From: Clonostachys chloroleuca
Lineage: Eukaryota; Ascomycota; Sordariomycetes; Hypocreales; Bionectriaceae
Direction: 5' to 3'
Length of the DNA stretch: 64,000 bases
Assembly: GCA_037952775.1 (NCBI GenBank)
Contig: JBANAY010000003.1
Location: 14,198,001 to 14,262,000, forward strand
Position numbers and translations under genes: made by a program. The notes under the pieces were generated by a model that worked only from the letters and a program-made list of their open reading frames with translations, was not told the DNA's origin and ran no database searches. Below are positions 33,197-44,695 of this stretch, piece after piece; within the stretch, counting starts at the first letter, position 1, and every line of letters begins with the position of its first letter.

Positions 33197-34273
33197 TGTC
33201 TCCGGCTTAGGACGTAATGGCACCAGAGTAGTTGAGATTCTGGCCGTTGTGAACTTTGGCTTCGGGTGAGAGATCATGTCTGAGTATCCTTGGCATGTAA
33301 TTTCGGCAATCGTACAGCGTTGACAAGTTGGCTTACGCTCATCACACTTGACGTGGCGAGTCTTGCATGTGATACATCCGGTCCGGACCTTGGGCTTGCT
33401 TACGCGTTGCGGCTTCCCAACCGCCTTTGCCCAAACTGTCCTTGCTAGGGTTTGAGGTTGATCTTGTGGCCAGGTGATCTTCAGTAGTCGACATCGAGCG
33501 TATTTCCATTGTCTGATATTATGGGATTCGCTCCAGATCCGGATTGAGCGATCAAAAAATTCTTCGGCTTCATGTAGAGTCTCGTCATGTTCATGGCTTT
33601 GATGCCAAGCCAAGCTGTACGCACCGACAAAATGTTTCCAGAGCCAAAGGTCTGATGAACCAGCTGTTGTCGACCATTTTTTGGGCTGCTTGGCCAAGTC
33701 TCGAACTAGAATGCGGAAGATAATTCGGAGGAACCGGCGCTCGATCGGTTTGCCCGCATTCCACAGTCCCAGAACGGCGGTTAAGTAAAGCTCAGAAGTG
33801 ATAGCAACGCCGCACCATGAGGACATAAGACCCTTTGAGCCCAATGAGCATCCGCCGGCTTCATTTCCGATGTCGCCTAGTCGTGACGCCGCATTAGAGT
33901 TGGTCAAAGTCACAAGTAATTTTGAGACTGGGTCCTCTAACCACTGCCAACGGGACGCAGCAGGGCCCGGACCAGAGTCAAAGGAGCTGACCAATGCAGT
34001 AAACGACCGTAGGCAGTCAATGAAGGGTAAACTTTCTACATGACAGAACGCGGTTACCGATGGTACCTGTGTGAAGAAAGAAGGCAACATAGAGATTGCT
34101 GTTAATAGAACCTGCAGAGTTGTGGTTTCAATAGATGCCTGTGAGAACCATGCATGGAGCGTCGTCACATATTCTTCCAGGTTTGCGGGTTCGGGCATCT
34201 CCATCATCTGCATGACACGCGTGCTTTCTGCCATCCGACTTCGAACAGCATGAATAATATTACAGGTTCTCAA
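33188..34273 (-). pseudogene. Fungal transcription-factor ORF with a C-terminal Zn2Cys6 cluster (361 codons, probable fusion relic)
   Basis: One uninterrupted frame. Residues about 1-280 look like the effector half of a fungal regulator (Fungal_trans_2-like): LEEYVTTLHAWFSQASIE, ITSELYLTAVLGLWNAG, WLWKHFVGAYSLAWHQ, ending ARCRLLKITWPQ. Residues about 308-345 form a full zinc cluster, GCITCKTRHVKCDERKPTC then QRCTIAEITC, followed by QGYSDM and 20-odd basic residues to the stop. Regulators of this class carry the cluster at the N-terminus, so this order is reversed. The simplest reading is deletion or tandem duplication fusing the end of one gene to the start of a second (GKPQRVSKPKVRTGC is a typical N-terminus), which itself is cut off near the duplicated block at 33196. 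It may still be translatable. Confidence 0.6.
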
Positions 34274-34319
34274 AGATCGGGTCAGAAAGATTCAAATAGC
34301 GGACCGATAGGGTAATAGT

Positions 34320-34710
34320 TACAATATAAGGTACCGATACGTCTGCTCCTCGTTGACTGGCACCTGGGTGCCGAGTATTGTATTCGCTGGTTGGTAGGTG
34401 CATAAAAGACTTACCAGACCTTGGAAGTGGGTTTCTGCAGTTATATGATTCCCAAGTGTAGACTTGAAATCTAGAGTCAGCTTATGTTTATTTCAAAAGC
34501 GCAGGCTAGAACACAAGTCAAATGTAGTGTACCTCCACTAAACACATAGTCGCTATGCGCCTAGTGACATCAATGAATTGCTCTTTGTGTTGATTCACAA
34601 GGTACTCGTTGATTTGTCGAATTATTTCAATTTTGTGAAACAGAAAGGTCGAACCATACGTCTTGACATCTCCGGTCCTTATGATATAATGCATTCCTGC
34701 CACTAATAGT
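34320..34710 (-). pseudogene. NLR-associated fragment, copy 2
   Basis: Blocks CGTTGACTGGCA, GGTTGATAGGT-like, GTTTCTGC and CACATAGTCGCTAT recur here and at about 29458-29720 in the same order. On the minus strand the open part at 34703-34520 reads INEYLVNQHKEQFIDVTRRI then ATMCLVEV, matching IDLTRRIATMCLMEV in copy 1. It is probably a second relic of the same NLR-type gene family; no NACHT motif is present here. Confidence 0.45.
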
Positions 34711-35560
34711 GTGTCTCGAAGGGCGGCGGGATTGTGTGCAAGGGCAGAGAGGCTGTAAACCCGGTTAGTTCATGAGGAAGCTACTTTCGTGTCTAACTTA
34801 CCAGCCCCTCTCCATCCCTTTAGGATATGTTTCGAAGTCGACTCTGAGATGCTGGACTAGCCATATAGGATCAGCTGCTGTCGTGTTTGTGAAACCCTAT
34901 ACACGTACAATAGTGCAGAAGCTTTCTGGACTTGAATGACATTTCCACCGGCAAGGTATTGAAAGGGTCCGGGGTATTCGTGTCTAATGCTTCAATGGAG
35001 TACATCGGCTGTAGTTGCCCATGAAGGCTCGCTCCTTTGCGACCCTGCACACGGAGAATTGGTGCGCGGTAGTCACAAAATCTTCCTAATTTGCAACATC
35101 GTACACTACTCCCATTGGTCAGTGTATACGAACCGTCGAGCTGTCGACCACTATTGCTTTTTGGTTTCCATTTGACGCGGGTGTATGCACCTCCTTACCA
35201 AGTTGGTAGGGCTCCATCGCATCGAGCGTGATGCGCCGTGCACATCCAAAAGATACGCTCGTTTCGTGTAAAATTCTTGCGAACTATCGATCCCTTATCG
35301 GAATTGTACAGCATGCTTACTCTACGAAGGAAGAGCGTAGGACATTCAAACTGCGGCAAAATGCACGGTCAAGGGTGATGCATGGGCTCTATGGCATAGG
35401 CAGACAGAGACATTTATGGGAATTTTATGGCATGCTCTGCAACGGTCGATCTATTCTGATTTGGGACAGACCCGAGGTTTCCACCGAGAAATTTTAAACA
35501 TCAAAGAGTGAAGACTAGGGCACTAGATGCTCTACGTTAGCCCCTAAATCATTTTCTAGT
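34711..35560. other. Gene-free stretch
   Basis: GC-normal, with short plus-strand frames at 34987-35175 and 35228-35494. The second is rich in Arg/Lys but no family was recognised. Confidence 0.4.
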
Positions 35561-36840
35561 CATCATGACTAATATTAAGGAAGGCACTACTATTGTGCGC
35601 TCACAATCTATAGAGTTATCAGCCCTAGTCCTATCCTTGTACACATCTTGGGATTTATATCTATTACAGTGAGTTCCCCCCTGGTATAATTATATAATAC
35701 CTAATCAGTTCATTAATAATTTCTCCTAGAGTAATATCTTTTCCTACAGAAGAAGAGAAATTCTAACTTAGGCGGCCAGATTAACAACTACGGCGGTAAT
35801 ATCAGTATTCTACCTATAAGGGGAAGATATAATTGAATAGATAACTTAAAGTTTATATATAGTTTAGTGAGTCCTAATATTACTTTTTATTTTTAAATTA
35901 ATATGAGATTTACTAGTTAATCTATCCTCCTCTGCTATCCAGGGAGGGAGTATTTAAACCAAGGATCTGAAAAGTATTACTATTATAACTTATTAGACCT
36001 CGCTCTTATATCAGTTCTAATATAAATCTAGTAGTAAAGTAGTATAGATTTATTCTTAGACTCTCCTTTCTGATTTAATAGATTTACTATCTAAAAATCT
36101 ATAAATAGTAATAATTATAGTTACTATATCCTTTCTACTGAATTAGTTTTAATATACTTAATTATAATATATAACTATCTTCTATTATTAATTCGCCCTA
36201 TAATTCTTACTGCTTTTTTAGTCTGAGTGCTTAGGGATTATTATCATCGATTAACTCTATTAGTATATATAACAGCCTACCTCTACTTCGCTCGAGTGAA
36301 GCTGAAGATGGTATCGACTTACTAAACCTGTACCTAATCGAGCTAAGTAAATTCTTCAGCCAGTTTAAGAAACTTCCTATAGAAATTTATATTCAGATAT
36401 AGGAATAAACTTAGCCAGAACCTCGACTTATTAATATTCAGTTAGATATAGATATATATAATTATATCTGGGGGGAGCTAATCCTGGAGCTATTGAACTA
36501 TCTATTATAATATAAAAGCTGGGATTAGAAGATAAAAAACGGATAAAATCCTATTATACTATAGGTATATTCAGAGTCAAGATACTATATACTTTAATAC
36601 TACTAATAATTATTTAGTAAAGAAGGCTCTATTTCTCCCTATTTAAACCCTAAAATTGATATTATATAGTTAGATTGGGGGCATATTCGGTTTGAAAGCC
36701 TGGTCCTCAGAGATCTTCTTAGATATTATAGTGAATAAGTTTAGAAATTTGAAAACCTGAGGGTTAACTGTATTAATACAGGGAATACAAATTTGCTAGA
36801 TATAATATTAGGATTTTTTAATACTGTTCGTATGATTCAA
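35561..36840. other. A/T-rich desert 1 (probable RIP-damaged repeat)
   Basis: The sequence is dominated by TA, TAT and CTA runs with very few CG steps and no frame over about 40 codons. This is the signature of heavily RIP-mutated transposon sequence. The parent element is unrecognisable by eye. Confidence 0.6.
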
Positions 36841-37084
36841 GTATGGAGCGATGATGACCCTCTCGCGAAAGAGCTGCTGCTTTCCAAGTCTCGTAATCTG
36901 TCTGTAAAGTTCATTGGCGTGCAAGACTAGAATTTCAAAGTACGCGAAGGTCGGCTCCCTTATATATCTTTAAAAATGGCATAAGGAATTTGCGCAACTG
37001 ATCGACGAGACGCACCCCTCTCAAAGCAATTAAACAATGCAAGAATCCTCCGATAGTAACATCATCGTCAGGATATCCGCCATC

Positions 37085-37593
37085 ATTTGCCCAAGAAAAC
37101 CAAACTTACCTACATTCTTCGACCATACCCTTTAGCATGTACCCGGCGCTATTGAAAAGATGTGTTATTGCAAGATGTGTGATTGGCCCGTACACCTTGG
37201 CTGCTTCATTCCACTTCTCTCATATATCAGAATCACTGGCTGTGACATCTAGAGACATGGTATGAGCTCCCATCGTTTTGAGCTCACTCAAGGTATCCAG
37301 ATTTCGCGACGTAGCAATCACTCGATGCCCTCTCTTGAAAACCTCTGATGCCATAGTCTTTTTAAAGCCACTAGTAGCGCCTGTGATAAACCATACAGCT
37401 GAGTTCTACGAAATTGTGAATGGAGTGTTGTTGAAGCAGGGGCCGTGAAATTGATAGGTAAAATTGAAGTAGTTATAACGTTTTTCATGAGTGATATCCG
37501 CTGGATTCGCATACTTACAATAAGTTGATGCTTACAAAGAACCTGGTTGGCTCGCAATGAAGCGCCCGTAAACCTGGCCCAATCGGAAGTCAT
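37085..37593 (-). pseudogene. SDR (short-chain dehydrogenase) relic 2
   Basis: Exon 1 (37593-37519, MTSDWARFTGASLRANQ) is joined by an intron with GTAAGT and CGTAG to exon 2 from 37405: AVWFITGATSGF gives the TGxxxG cofactor site, then RGHRVIATSRN, LDV-TAS. A TGA at 37220-37222 lies where CGA is expected (DI-stop-EKW). Beyond it KVYGPITHLAITHLF and NSAGYM (NAG-like motif) follow with a small internal duplication (ITHL twice). It ends near 37085 before the YxxxK motif. It is truncated and non-functional; one lesion is of RIP type. The original was probably a ketoreductase-like enzyme. Confidence 0.7.
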
Positions 37594-38020
37594 CCCACCC
37601 CACGCCTAAACAGCAAAGTTGCCAGGACCTACCTCTGAACTCAACCAATCTATTTCAAACTCAGGCCTAGGACGGATTGATCAATTTAGAGGGAGAGAGC
37701 ACACGAAAACGGGTCAGTTCAAAAAAAAAGTTAAAAAAAATTTTTGCAGGAACAGCCACATAGCTACACACGAATCTGGTAAGCCTCAAGACTGTATTGT
37801 AAAAGCTGAAGTTCCTACTAGTTAGGCATACTTTTCTGGTATTATTGTAGCGAATTGAATGCTACCAAGTTCTGTTTTACATTAGATAGGAGACTCTTAT
37901 TACAAATTCTCCTCATCAAGACACACTTCTAATGCTAATTCCATCCTCCCTCCCCTCATCTTGAAGTGGCTCCCCCAAGATGCCCTCATCAAGAACCTCG
38001 GATAGCTATAATAATATCTC
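37594..38020. other. Gene-free spacer
   Basis: Contains an A-run region at 37720-37745. No gene was seen. Confidence 0.4.
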
Positions 38021-38686
38021 TTACAACTGGTAACTAATATACCATCCGTTCTTCTCGTCGACCTTCAAGTACATGTTCTTTTCAACTGTGACCAACTTCA
38101 GGCGCTCCCACAAGTAAATCTCATCAGCGCACTCGATGTCTTTCTCTTGACCAGGAACTTGTTTGTTGGGCTTGAATCCATCCAGGTTCCAGCTACCCCA
38201 TTTTTGGGAGGTGACTGCCTTCTTGTTGACATCGAGGAACGGCATTATAAATGCGTAGGTATCTGGCCCCCGAAGCTCAGAAATTTGCCGAACTTCGGAA
38301 CCAAATCACTCATCCTCCTGCAGCTATCATTCTTCACGACGAAGACGCGATCGCTCTTCTTCTCTGCGCAGGTGGCTGAAATCTTACAGTTCTTGGCACC
38401 AGCAGCCAGCAGCCAGCTTGTACACTGAAATTTGCTCAATTTATAAGGCATTGTTATAGGTCTCCTTATAGATACCATCGGCAACCTTTACTACCTCGGT
38501 TTGGTTAGGGTAGGTGTAGTAAATCTTATCTGGGATAACCTTGTTATATGCTCCCTGCCCTGACTGCTAAATTTCTCGGTCACCAAAGCCAGAGGATTTG
38601 CACCCCTCATAGATCTGAAGAGGGCTGGCCGCCGCAAGGGTTGTGATGACGCCTAGAGACAGAATGATCTTGCTGAGAGAGGCCAT
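38021..38686 (-). pseudogene. Secreted protein of unknown family, broken
   Basis: The start at 38686 (MASLSKIILSLGVITTLAAA) is a clear signal peptide, followed by SPLQIYEGCKSSGFGDRE and a stop (TAG, CAG likely). The frame continues for about 40 codons to TAA. A second frame (about 38440-38245) carries FQCTSWLLAAGAKNCKISAT and VFVVKNDSC, and a third (38245-38021) carries WGSWNLDGFKPNKQ and a LYLKVDEKNGWYI-like end. Together they suggest one secreted protein of roughly 210 residues broken by one nonsense codon and two frameshifts. No family was recognised. Confidence 0.55.
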
Positions 38687-39418
38687 GCTGGTGGATGACT
38701 TGGGTATCCGAGCTGGGATGTCCAAGTAGACGATTGAATTGAAAATGATGGACTGGCCGGGGTGTTATATGGATAACTTTTAAGCTGGAAATAGTACTGT
38801 TCTTGATATTGCTGATCTGAACAGAGTTGAATTGTGAGTATTTATGGTCATTTGCTTGGCTCTACACTACGAAAAGTGTTCTATTTGTGCCTCTTTGATC
38901 GAGGCTGTGGGCAAAGTGCCACGTAACCTAAAACGATAGCGTTGCCAGCTTATTTTAAGAATTTTGAACCGTAATTATTATAGTACAGGAAGATTTTACG
39001 AGCTTTTATTAGAAAGTCCACATATAGAGAATAATGACCGTTACGGGATCCATCCATCTTCCCACCCAATACCAGACAATGATTGGGCACTTCAATTGTA
39101 AACTTCTCGTCTTTTTGCAGAGGATGGTAACCGATTAAGTATCCTCTCCTGCTGTTAAGGCGTTAACAATCCCCACGTTGACCATGGAGTTTACCACAAA
39201 TTTCACGATGCAGTCTTGGGAGTCAGTAAGATGCTTAGAGTCTTAGTAGTTGAATGGAAAAATACGTTTTTTTCTCCTTTTCGCTATAACAACCAGAGTT
39301 GTTGAGGCTGTCTGCCTCTTTAATAAGTAAATAGGCACTAACGTTGAGATTATCAATTCAGAGTAGCACTAAGTTCGTACTAAGCACTTCCATTAATATC
39401 ATTGCCTATGACTCTGAG
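38687..39418. other. Gene-free spacer
   Basis: Includes the old promoter of the secreted-protein relic. Nothing else was recognised. Confidence 0.4.
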
Positions 39419-40665
39419 CTAATCTTCCACAACTCTCTTCGCCCTCAAGTAGATGTACCAAAACTCCACCTTTAAGTCAGGGAACTTCTCAACCCACTCT
39501 TGGACAGAAGCCTGTGCTAACTCCTCAAAAAACTCATCACCGCCATCCCAGTCTGAACCTCGATGAGCTTTCAGAATGTCCAGCCAAAACCATCCAGACG
39601 AAGACACCAAGTTTAGAATAGCACTTCGTGCATAATTACGTAGTGCGTCCTCCTTCTTAGCTTGATCGGCGCCTGCAGCATCCGAGGCAGTCTGGTATTC
39701 GGCCCATGCAGGATGCACAATCAATTCGGGCTCAAATACCTCAATAGACCATGACTTGCTGATTTCAGGCAGATTTAGGACTTCTTGGACTTCCTCCACT
39801 GTGCGCTCGTCACTAGGGAATAGTGCAAATTGCAAAAGCTCTTGATGGTTCAAAAGGCCGCGAGCAACCATCTTTACCAATGCTGACTGTAGTGGTATAG
39901 AACCGGAGTTGCCTTGTTTGGCCTCCAATGCTGGCTTTTGAGCTCCCAGAGCCGCAACCAGGTGTCCACCTTTGCGAATCTCAGATGCCCGAAGGGTCAT
40001 GAAGCTAGCCAAATCCTGACGGGCTGTAGATGAAAAAGCCTTGTGCCTTGCAGCGGCAAATTCAGCAGCTGTAGATTGAGGGTCAAAGGTAAATGCGGGT
40101 TGAGTCTTGAGGTAGTTCATTGAGGACCAAGAGACTCCAAGATCAACCAATTGGCTCGGAACAATCCGGTTGTAGAAACCAACCGGTATCATCCTCGGAA
40201 AGAAGCTAATTTGTCGTTCAGCGGAGGATTGGTAAAATTCAGCATGAAGAGTCTTTGACAAAGTAGAAAAGTCATTGAGTGGAGTATCTTCAAGGAGAAC
40301 CTCTACGGATGTTCCGTCTGAGACCGAATCGAGAACTTATCTCACCAATTTGGTACTATGTACAGATTAGTCATGAGCATCTGGCGTCAACGGAAATCAC
40401 ATACGAGTTGGAGCCCTGTCCACATCCGTAATCGGCAATCGTGACATGCTGTTCTGAGTTTTATCAGTTTCAATATTCAGCCTGGGAGGCGAATGTGTTG
40501 ATAAACACGCCGGTTCGTATAAGGTAATTGGGCGTCAAACATACCGTCTGCCAGCTTAGGAATCAGCTTTAGCCCACTACACATTGCAGTATGCTGGAGT
40601 CCTGAGTGTTGGTTATAATATCCGTCCCGCATAGCAATGCGGACTAGGTTTTGGTTGGAGGCCAT
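39419..40665 (-). pseudogene. SABATH-type SAM-dependent carboxyl methyltransferase with one nonsense codon
   Basis: Exons are 40665-40545, 40453-40405 and 40355-39419 (introns 91 and 49 nt, both with GTATGT donors), for 368 codons, the usual length of the family. Exon 1: NLVRIAMRDGYYNQHSGLQH; exon 2 spells the SAM-binding motif I, IADYGCGQGSNS. Exon 3 contains FPRMIPVGFYNRIVPSQLVD, LGVSWSSMNYL (the SSxxxLS-like substrate region), FMTLRASEIRKGGHL and a C-terminal FWYIYLRAKR. Fungal and plant members methylate carboxyl groups of small acids with S-adenosylmethionine in the cytosol. A single TAA at 40337-40339 (six codons into exon 3; CAA expected) interrupts an otherwise perfect reading frame. 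This is either a young pseudogene or a base error. The substrate cannot be deduced. Confidence 0.8.
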
Positions 40666-41387
40666 CTCACCGCGGTTGATATAATTTGATAACAACACTT
40701 GAGATGAGTAGGTGCCTATAAAAATGGCTTGGAGTTCGATTGCTGATGGTCGAGTAGGGGCGGCGTTGCAGATGTGACCCCTTTTGGCACTGGCTTGCTA
40801 TTCAATCTTCTCGCTGGATTCCTTGACTCTGCTTCGTGACTGAGTTGATGGACTCTATTCCACTTTAGTTGGTATCCACCCAAGGCCAGAACCCCGCTTC
40901 AAAACGGAGTGGAGACTAATCTCGGTCCAAGGACCCAAACCATGAATAGGCCAGCCTCATTTTTTACTTTTCTTTCCATTGGGTCAAGCGTTGGATTACG
41001 CTAGCGCCTCTAACGCAGATGTGCGGGCCCTCCGATGCTCGTAATTCTGAGCCAATCAAGACCCGTAGATATGACCGCTCACGCACTGCTCGGGAAGTTC
41101 CACCTTCTCCAGATGCTAAAATACATGCTGGCAGTGTAAGTGGATTCCACTGCCTTTGCTTACAATAAGCTAGACAAGGTAGTCTCAGCCGCTCATTGAA
41201 CCTCCCTGACTTCGGTAGGGAACATTGTTCATTGGGCAGTCTTTACGAGGAACAAGGCGTTGTGATCTGCCCGACTCCAATCGCGCACGTCCGTTATTGA
41301 TGCAACGCTGGGCAATCACCCAACTATGCTTCCGGCTCTGAACTGCTGTTACGACCCACGTATTCACTGGAATTAAAGGCCCGCGAA
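40666..41387. other. Intergenic region with dispersed repeat copy 2
   Basis: Divergent promoters of the methyltransferase relic and the oxidoreductase fragment would lie here, but most of the stretch is repeat (40950-41300). Confidence 0.4.
40950..41300 (+). repeat. Dispersed repeat, copy 2
   Basis: Same strand and block order as 7800-8150 (TGCGGGCCCTCC, GAGCCAATCAAG, GACAAGGTAG, ACATTGTTCATTGGGCAG). No target duplication could be assigned. Confidence 0.6.
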
Positions 41388-41906
41388 GTGAGCTCCACTT
41401 TCATGATGGAAGGCCCCCTTGAGACGCCCGATGACACAACGATCGTTGTGCTTGGGGCAGGGATTGGTACAATCCCTTTAGTCCGCCAAACCATGGTTAA
41501 TGTTGTTTTAAAGAGGGACAACTTCAAGATGGCTTTGATAGCACCAAATACCCACTTTCATTGGCCAATCGCAATGCCTCGTACGCTTGTGCCGGGTTCA
41601 GATCTGGATGACAAAACTTTCATTCCCCTCGCACCCACTTTCGCCGATTATCCTCCCGAAAAGTTCAGACTCGTACTAGGCAAAGCCACATCACTCAGTC
41701 CCGCTTCTAACGTTGCAGTCGTTGGTTTGATTGGCGGGGGCTCACGCTTGATCCGTTACCATACCCTGATCGCCGCTACCAGGTCTCGCGCTCATGGAGG
41801 AATGCCTTTCAAAGGTCTTTCGGACACCCTGGAGACTCAGAAGAGTTCTTCCTTCGGCCCCGCCGCTACCGATAGTGTTCGCTCGCAAGTCAAGCCGACA
41901 AATTAG
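41388..41906 (+). pseudogene. AIF/AMID-like FAD oxidoreductase fragment fused to methyltransferase sequence
   Basis: The frame opens with a dinucleotide-binding strand TIVVLGAGIGTIPLVRQTM (GxGxxG), then FKMALIAPNTHFHWPIAMPR and YHTLIAATRSRAHGGMPFKG, the order seen in apoptosis-inducing-factor-like pyridine nucleotide oxidoreductases. After GLSDTLETQ the similarity ends. From 41888 the DNA is a second copy of the methyltransferase segment encoding RQISFFPRMIPVGFYNRIVP, in another frame (to about 41975). The catalytic domain beyond the first quarter is absent. It is a truncated, chimeric relic. Confidence 0.6.
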
Positions 41907-41975
41907 CTTCTTTCCGAGGATGATACCGGTTGGTTTCTACAACCGGATTGTTCCGAGCCAATTGGTTGATCTTAG
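41888..41975 (+). repeat. Inverted 88-bp copy of methyltransferase exon 3
   Basis: Nearly identical to part of exon 3 of the methyltransferase relic (about 40130-40220) but on the opposite strand. The same peptide is readable, with DLRVS for DLGVS. It is a templated patch or small inverted duplication. Confidence 0.8.
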
Positions 41976-42192
41976 AGTCTCACGTCATCACTAGGGGCAT
42001 TGGCTGGTACAACTCGGCGATGCGACGTGTTAGTGAAATGTATCAATTGAAGGGTCCACATATGTGTTAGTAGGGAATAAAAATACATCGGCATGCCTTT
42101 AGGAACACATCATGTTCCTCGTTATCTCTGAACCCTCAAGTAGAGCAAGTGTGAAACCTACATCAGCAGCTAGCTTACCATAACACACCACC

Positions 42193-43414
42193 ATGGACGC
42201 CCTTGATGAGAAACGATACAAGTTAATGCTTACTGGTACAGGCCATACCTATCGTTACTATTCATCTGTTCATCCCGATAAGACAACTATTCTTTTCATT
42301 CATGGGTTCCCTCACACTGCAAATATCTGGCGCGTTCACATTGCCAAGTTCGAGAAGCTTGGTTTCGGTTGCGTTGCGCCTGACATGCTCGGACTGGGAG
42401 GCAGTGATAAGTCTTACAACCCTGGGGACTACTGTAGCAAGAACCTAGCGAATAACCTCGTCGAAATTCTGGATGCAGAGTGCGCGAGCCACGCAGTGGT
42501 CATTGGTCATGATTGGGGTTGCCAAGTCGCTAGTCGAATGGCTCTATACCATACTTCTCGTGTTCAGTCTCTGATGTTAGCTGCTGTACCATACTACACA
42601 CCGGGCTCATTTAATCTCAAAGCGATCAACGAATTGACAGCCCAGGCTGTCGGTTATTCCGTTTTTGGCTACTGGGATACTTTCCTCTCAGAAACTAAAC
42701 TCTTGAAAGAGCATGTGGGTTTTTCTGACCTTTCCCTACATCACGATCTCCATTCATGAGTATTTACTAAAATCTGGTATCACATACAGACCGAATCATT
42801 TTTCTCTCTCTTTTATGCCCAAGATCCAGAACTTTGGAAGGTTCGCTTACTTCGGTCTAATCCCGTGTAGAGACCAGCAAGATGCCAAGAAGATCTGTGT
42901 GGGCTAATTATTTTAGAATCATTTTATGGATCGAGGCGCACTGAAGGTCTGGTTGGAAAATGACCTGACATGCGCCATTGGCGAATACGTCACTGAACTC
43001 GTATGTGTGCTATTTTCCCGCGGACTTGCGACAACAAAAGCCTAACATGAAGGATAGGAACGCCAAGAATTCTTTGCAAATGACTGGGCCGCTGGGACAC
43101 AATATTATCGCTGTTACGTTGAAAACTGTCACTGGAAAATTGAGCAAGGTTGAAATAACCAGATTTGTGTCGTGGCAACGCTAACAAATTGCAGACTTAG
43201 CCCCAGAGGCCCACATCATAACCGTGCCGTCTCTGATGATAGCCTCATCAGAAGACGCTTGTGCCCCTCTTCCCGTTGTTACATCGACCCTGGACAGTTT
43301 CACTGACGTTCGGCTCGCCGTTTTAGAGGGGGGCATAATGCTTTCTTGAGTAGGGCGGACGAATTCATTACCGAAGTGTCGGATTTTTTGCGGGAGAGGA
43401 AGATGCTAGAATAG
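42193..43414 (+). pseudogene. Alpha/beta-hydrolase (epoxide hydrolase/haloalkane dehalogenase type), copy 2, near-intact
   Basis: Exons: 42193-42714, 42790-42840, 42917-43000, 43058-43148 and 43195 on; introns of 75, 76, 57 and 46 nt with proper GT/AG ends and CTAAC branch sites in the last two. Motifs: HGFPHTANIW, DMLGLGGS, GHDWGCQVASRMAL (nucleophile Asp), GYWDTFLSE, ERQEFFANDWAAGTQYY, and a last exon with VPSLMIASSEDACAPLP. In the last exon a one-base loss in the G-run at 43328-43333 shifts the frame, giving a TGA at 43347-43349. The downstream frame H-N-A-F-L-S-RADEF carries the catalytic His and runs to TAG 43412-43414. All other codons are open, so this is a one-lesion pseudogene or a homopolymer error. 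Intact length would be about 320 aa, normal for the family. Confidence 0.8.
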
Positions 43415-43705
43415 AGTGAGCATTAAATTCTGACTATCAATCGTTCTATCACAGATGCTTCAGTTATCTAGCGAGTTCTCCTTTCTGGGGCATATTAAAG
43501 AGATCAAACTTATTGCAGAATTCTTCCTGCTGAATATTTAATACCTAGATTTTGATAGGATAAGATCTGAATAGGAATCCTCTCACCTTTTGGAACCATC
43601 ACGTGCCTTAACAATTATATTCCTCCGGCAGAAAAATAGCTATAGCTATAAAAAGGTTAAGATTTTTCAGATAATCATAATTTTCCATATTGCCCCTCAT
43701 ATCAG
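43337..43705 (+). repeat. Duplicated hydrolase 3' end and flank (source copy)
   Basis: Matches 32866-33196, including the last 25 codons of the hydrolase and about 290 bases of 3' flank. Confidence 0.75.
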
Positions 43706-44695
43706 CCAAGTCCTTCGACCCTCGTTACCTCTCCTTGTTCCTCGTCGCTTTTGCCTTCAATATGTTCGGCACCTTTTATAGTTGGATCGCCAGTTCCATT
43801 CCCTGACCGCCAGCCAAGCGTGCTGCTGCTCTGGCTTTTGTCAATGGCCGTGGAAACTTGTAGTCTATTTGGTCTCATTTTTGGCACTCATACTGCGCCA
43901 AATCCTAATGTATGAAAATAAGCACATGGGGATATCTCATGGGGCCGGTGGCAGTATGGAGACAACCGCTCGTATTGAAGATATACACATGAAACAGTGC
44001 AGAGACTGCGGGAGAAACATTGATATTTGATTTAAGGGGCCAAGCACGACGAGATTTACAGTTCTTTATGTTGAGGAGAATGGCTTAATTGCGCAAGTCC
44101 ATTAAGATACAAATAATACGTCCACCCCCTCCCCCTATTAATTCAAAACCAGGTTATAAACCCACTCTCGAATCTCGCATTGGACCTAAGTGCAACGGCC
44201 CTCGAATATCACTACGGACTAATTACCATAGAAACTTGAGAAATTGACCCTCTTGGCATTTCCACTTTTTCGTCGCTTATTAGAACCGTAGAGCTCCGCT
44301 CAGCCCTCAGTTAATCCAATTACAGCTGCCTTCCTAATAACCTCCTTTATTCTATACGCAGCCATTGGCTGATGTAGAATCTCAGAGTACCCACTTTGCT
44401 AGGAGGGTCAATTTCTCGAGTTTCTAAGGGTATTGCCGACGCTGGACCAGACAAGAGCGCTTCCCCTGCCTTGCGGTGGTCCCGCTACTCCACACCCTAG
44501 CGTCCTTCAGGATTCCGTGGACAAAATAAGGCGGAAAAATCCCATTCGGTGGTCGGCATGACATGTCAGTTTAGATAGGATAGTGACCGGATCCAAGGTA
44601 AATCGCACATTCCGTGATATCTTGTCGCTCTTTCCATTTCAATAAGATGCCACGATGGAGAGGTGCGGCATTGAAGATACAGAAGATCTAAGCGG
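43706..44695. other. Gene-free stretch
   Basis: No domain was recognised on either strand. Confidence 0.4.
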
